Part shown: piece by piece, positions 62,825-64,000 of the stretch | How the letters are laid out: each line of letters opens with the position of its first letter | Position numbering within the stretch: the stretch's first letter is position 1 | Source: Aphelocoma coerulescens | Taxonomy: Eukaryota; Chordata; Aves; Passeriformes; Corvidae | Assembly (NCBI RefSeq): GCF_041296385.1 | Contig: NW_027183600.1 | Location: 124,001-188,000, forward strand | Direction of reading: 5' to 3' | DNA length: 64,000 bases | Translations under genes and position numbers: made by a program | Notes under the pieces: model-generated | What the model saw: only the letters and a program-made list of their open reading frames with translations | Told to the model about the DNA's origin: nothing | Database searches by the model: none

Positions 62825-64000
62825 TTGGCCTTTGCATTCCCGCTGACAGCTCCACAGCTTGAACCCAGAGAACTGCCTGCTGCCAACAGCCTTTCCAATC
62901 ACTCTGAGCACCTCATGACAAGGAGTGTGGGGAATGAATCTCCAGCAGCCTCCTGCCCCAGGCTGTCCCCCGGGAGCAGCCCTGCTCCAGGCCGTGACTG
63001 CCACCTGCACAGCCAAAGGACCCAGAGCCGGTGTTACACACCACGGCTGTGCCTGGCACAGAGACACCAGTGGCCACACAAGTGGCCATGGCACTGTCCA
63101 CACACAGTCCCTGCTGCTGCTCCCCCAGCCGCTGGCACCAATTCCCAGCCACCCACTCCTAAAGCCACGGGGCCCACTGGGACACTGCGGGGGCTCGTGG
63201 AAGCCAGCGGCCATTGTGACACAGCGGGGCTGCACAGAGCCCACGGTGCTTTGTGACCCGTGGCTCCCAGGAGAGCCTTTGTGATGCTGGGGAACTACAA
63301 GGAAGCCTGGCTCCTCTGTGACACCACCACAGAAGCTCAGGGGAGCCCTGGAGACCGTGCTGATGCTATTGAACCTGATGCAACCCTGCCTCCTCTGTGA
63401 CACCACAGAAGCTCTTGGAGCCCTGGAGACCGTGGTGATGCTATGGAACCTGATGCAACCCTGCCTCCTCTGTGACACCACAGAACCTCTGGGAGCCCTG
63501 GAGACCGTGCTGATGCTATGGAACCTGATGCAACCCTGCCTCCACTGTGACACCACAGAAGCTCAGGGAGCCCTGGAGACTGTGGTGATGCTATGGAACC
63601 TGATGCAACCCTGCCTCCACTGTGACACCACAGAACCTCTGGGAGCCCTGGAGACCGTGCTGATGCTATGGAACCTGATGCAACCCTGCCTCCACTGTGA
63701 CACCACAGAAGCTCGGGGAGCTCTGCAGACCGTGGGGATGCTGGCGAAGCTGACGGAACCCTGGGCACCACAGTGACGCTATGGAACCTGGTGGAACCGA
63801 GGGGCCACAGTGACACTGTGGGGCCTTTTGGAAGCAACAGGACCCTGGTGGGAAGCCACGGGATGATTAATCCTGCACGAACCTGCTCCAGGTGGGCTCC
63901 TCTCTCCCGGCTTCCACAGGTGCTGCTAGGATCCCACTCCGGCACTGGCTTGGCACGGGCTCACGGCTTCCTTTGGCAATGGCTCTGCTCCAGGATGGCA
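62825..64000 (+). repeat. Partial unit U29 (first 1,176 bp), VNTR x5
   Basis: The VNTR is at 63336-63710, order LR-AL(v)-PL-AQ-PL. Private CCAATTCCC near 63141 (others CCAACTCCC). No indels relative to the modal unit, so sequence quality recovers here. The window ends before the poly(A) signal. Confidence 0.95.

Larger units (their letters stand above)
1..64000 (+). repeat. Macrosatellite array, 2,268-bp modal unit, head to tail
   Basis: The same block recurs without interruption from the first to the last base, always in the same orientation. Taking the TTGGCC motif at base 153 as unit start, the starts fall at 153, 2421, 4689, 6957, 9225, 11493, 13836, 16104, 18372, 20640, 22908, 25026, 27294, 29637, 31905, 34173, 36441, 38559, 40827, 43095, 45213, 47406, 49524, 51792, 53985, 56253, 58443, 60636 and 62825. 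Nineteen complete units are exactly 2,268 bp; the others differ by multiples of 75 bp, except two units with additional small indels. Units are nearly identical by eye, with a handful of substitutions per pair, implying recent or continuing homogenisation. Neither array edge lies in the window. The unit phase is arbitrary. The host is probably a vertebrate; a bird is a guess from sequence style. Confidence 0.97.

Noticed and set aside
1..64000. CRISPR array or bacterial repeat locus
   Set aside because: Repeats are 2.3 kb and 75 bp with no unique spacers and no cas genes. AATAAA, GC boxes and eukaryotic splice motifs argue against a prokaryote.
1..64000. LTR, LINE or other transposon origin of the unit
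   Set aside because: I found no terminal repeats, reverse-transcriptase or transposase motifs, A-rich tails or target-site duplications within the unit. A library search could still reveal an old fragment.
1..64000. rDNA, histone, snRNA or tRNA tandem array
   Set aside because: No rRNA, histone, snRNA or tRNA sequence is recognisable in the unit on either strand.

Overview
The whole 64 kb window is one tandem macrosatellite array. A repeat unit of 2,268 bp (modal length) runs head to tail on the + strand: 28 complete units (numbered U1-U28 here, counted from base 153), the last 152 bp of a preceding unit, and the first 1,176 bp of a 29th. No unique flanking DNA, rRNA, tRNA, CRISPR array or convincing protein gene is visible. 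AATAAA poly(A) signals, metazoan-type splice-site motifs, a CCAAT/GC-box and an embedded GC-rich minisatellite point to a vertebrate genome. The GC-rich style feels avian, but that is an impression and I recognised no lineage-specific transposon.

Every unit has the same layout, given in U1 coordinates: (a) 153-480, GC-rich sequence of unknown role; (b) about 480-1175, a minisatellite zone with a young 75-bp VNTR at 664-1038 between decayed copies; (c) 1176-1400, a stretch shaped like a vertebrate terminal exon, with a splice acceptor at 1247/1248 and AATAAA at 1382; (d) 1428-1440, an inverted CCAAT box overlapping a GC box; (e) 1441-2420, less GC-rich sequence with a strong donor at 1844/1845, acceptors at 2055/2056 and 2099/2100, and a tandem donor at 2173-2183. 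Read in order, the signals would describe a + strand transcript that starts at the GC box of one unit and ends at the AATAAA of the next. This is a hypothesis, and noncoding RNA is more likely than protein.

Units differ almost only by point substitutions and by 75-bp copy number. The VNTR has 3, 4, 5 or 6 full copies, giving unit lengths of 2,118, 2,193, 2,268 and 2,343 bp, and 134 full copies in the window. Shared rare variants reveal higher-order duplications. Segment ~9.9-25.9 kb is repeated at ~25.7-39.5 kb, with one unit (U7) missing from the second copy. U23-U24 is repeated as U25-U26. A two-unit motif recurs at U2-U3, U4-U5, U9-U10 and U15-U16.

From ~57.81 to 62.13 kb there are 22 small indels, most of them homopolymer length changes. 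No such indel is apparent elsewhere. I read this as a poorly polished assembly patch rather than biology.
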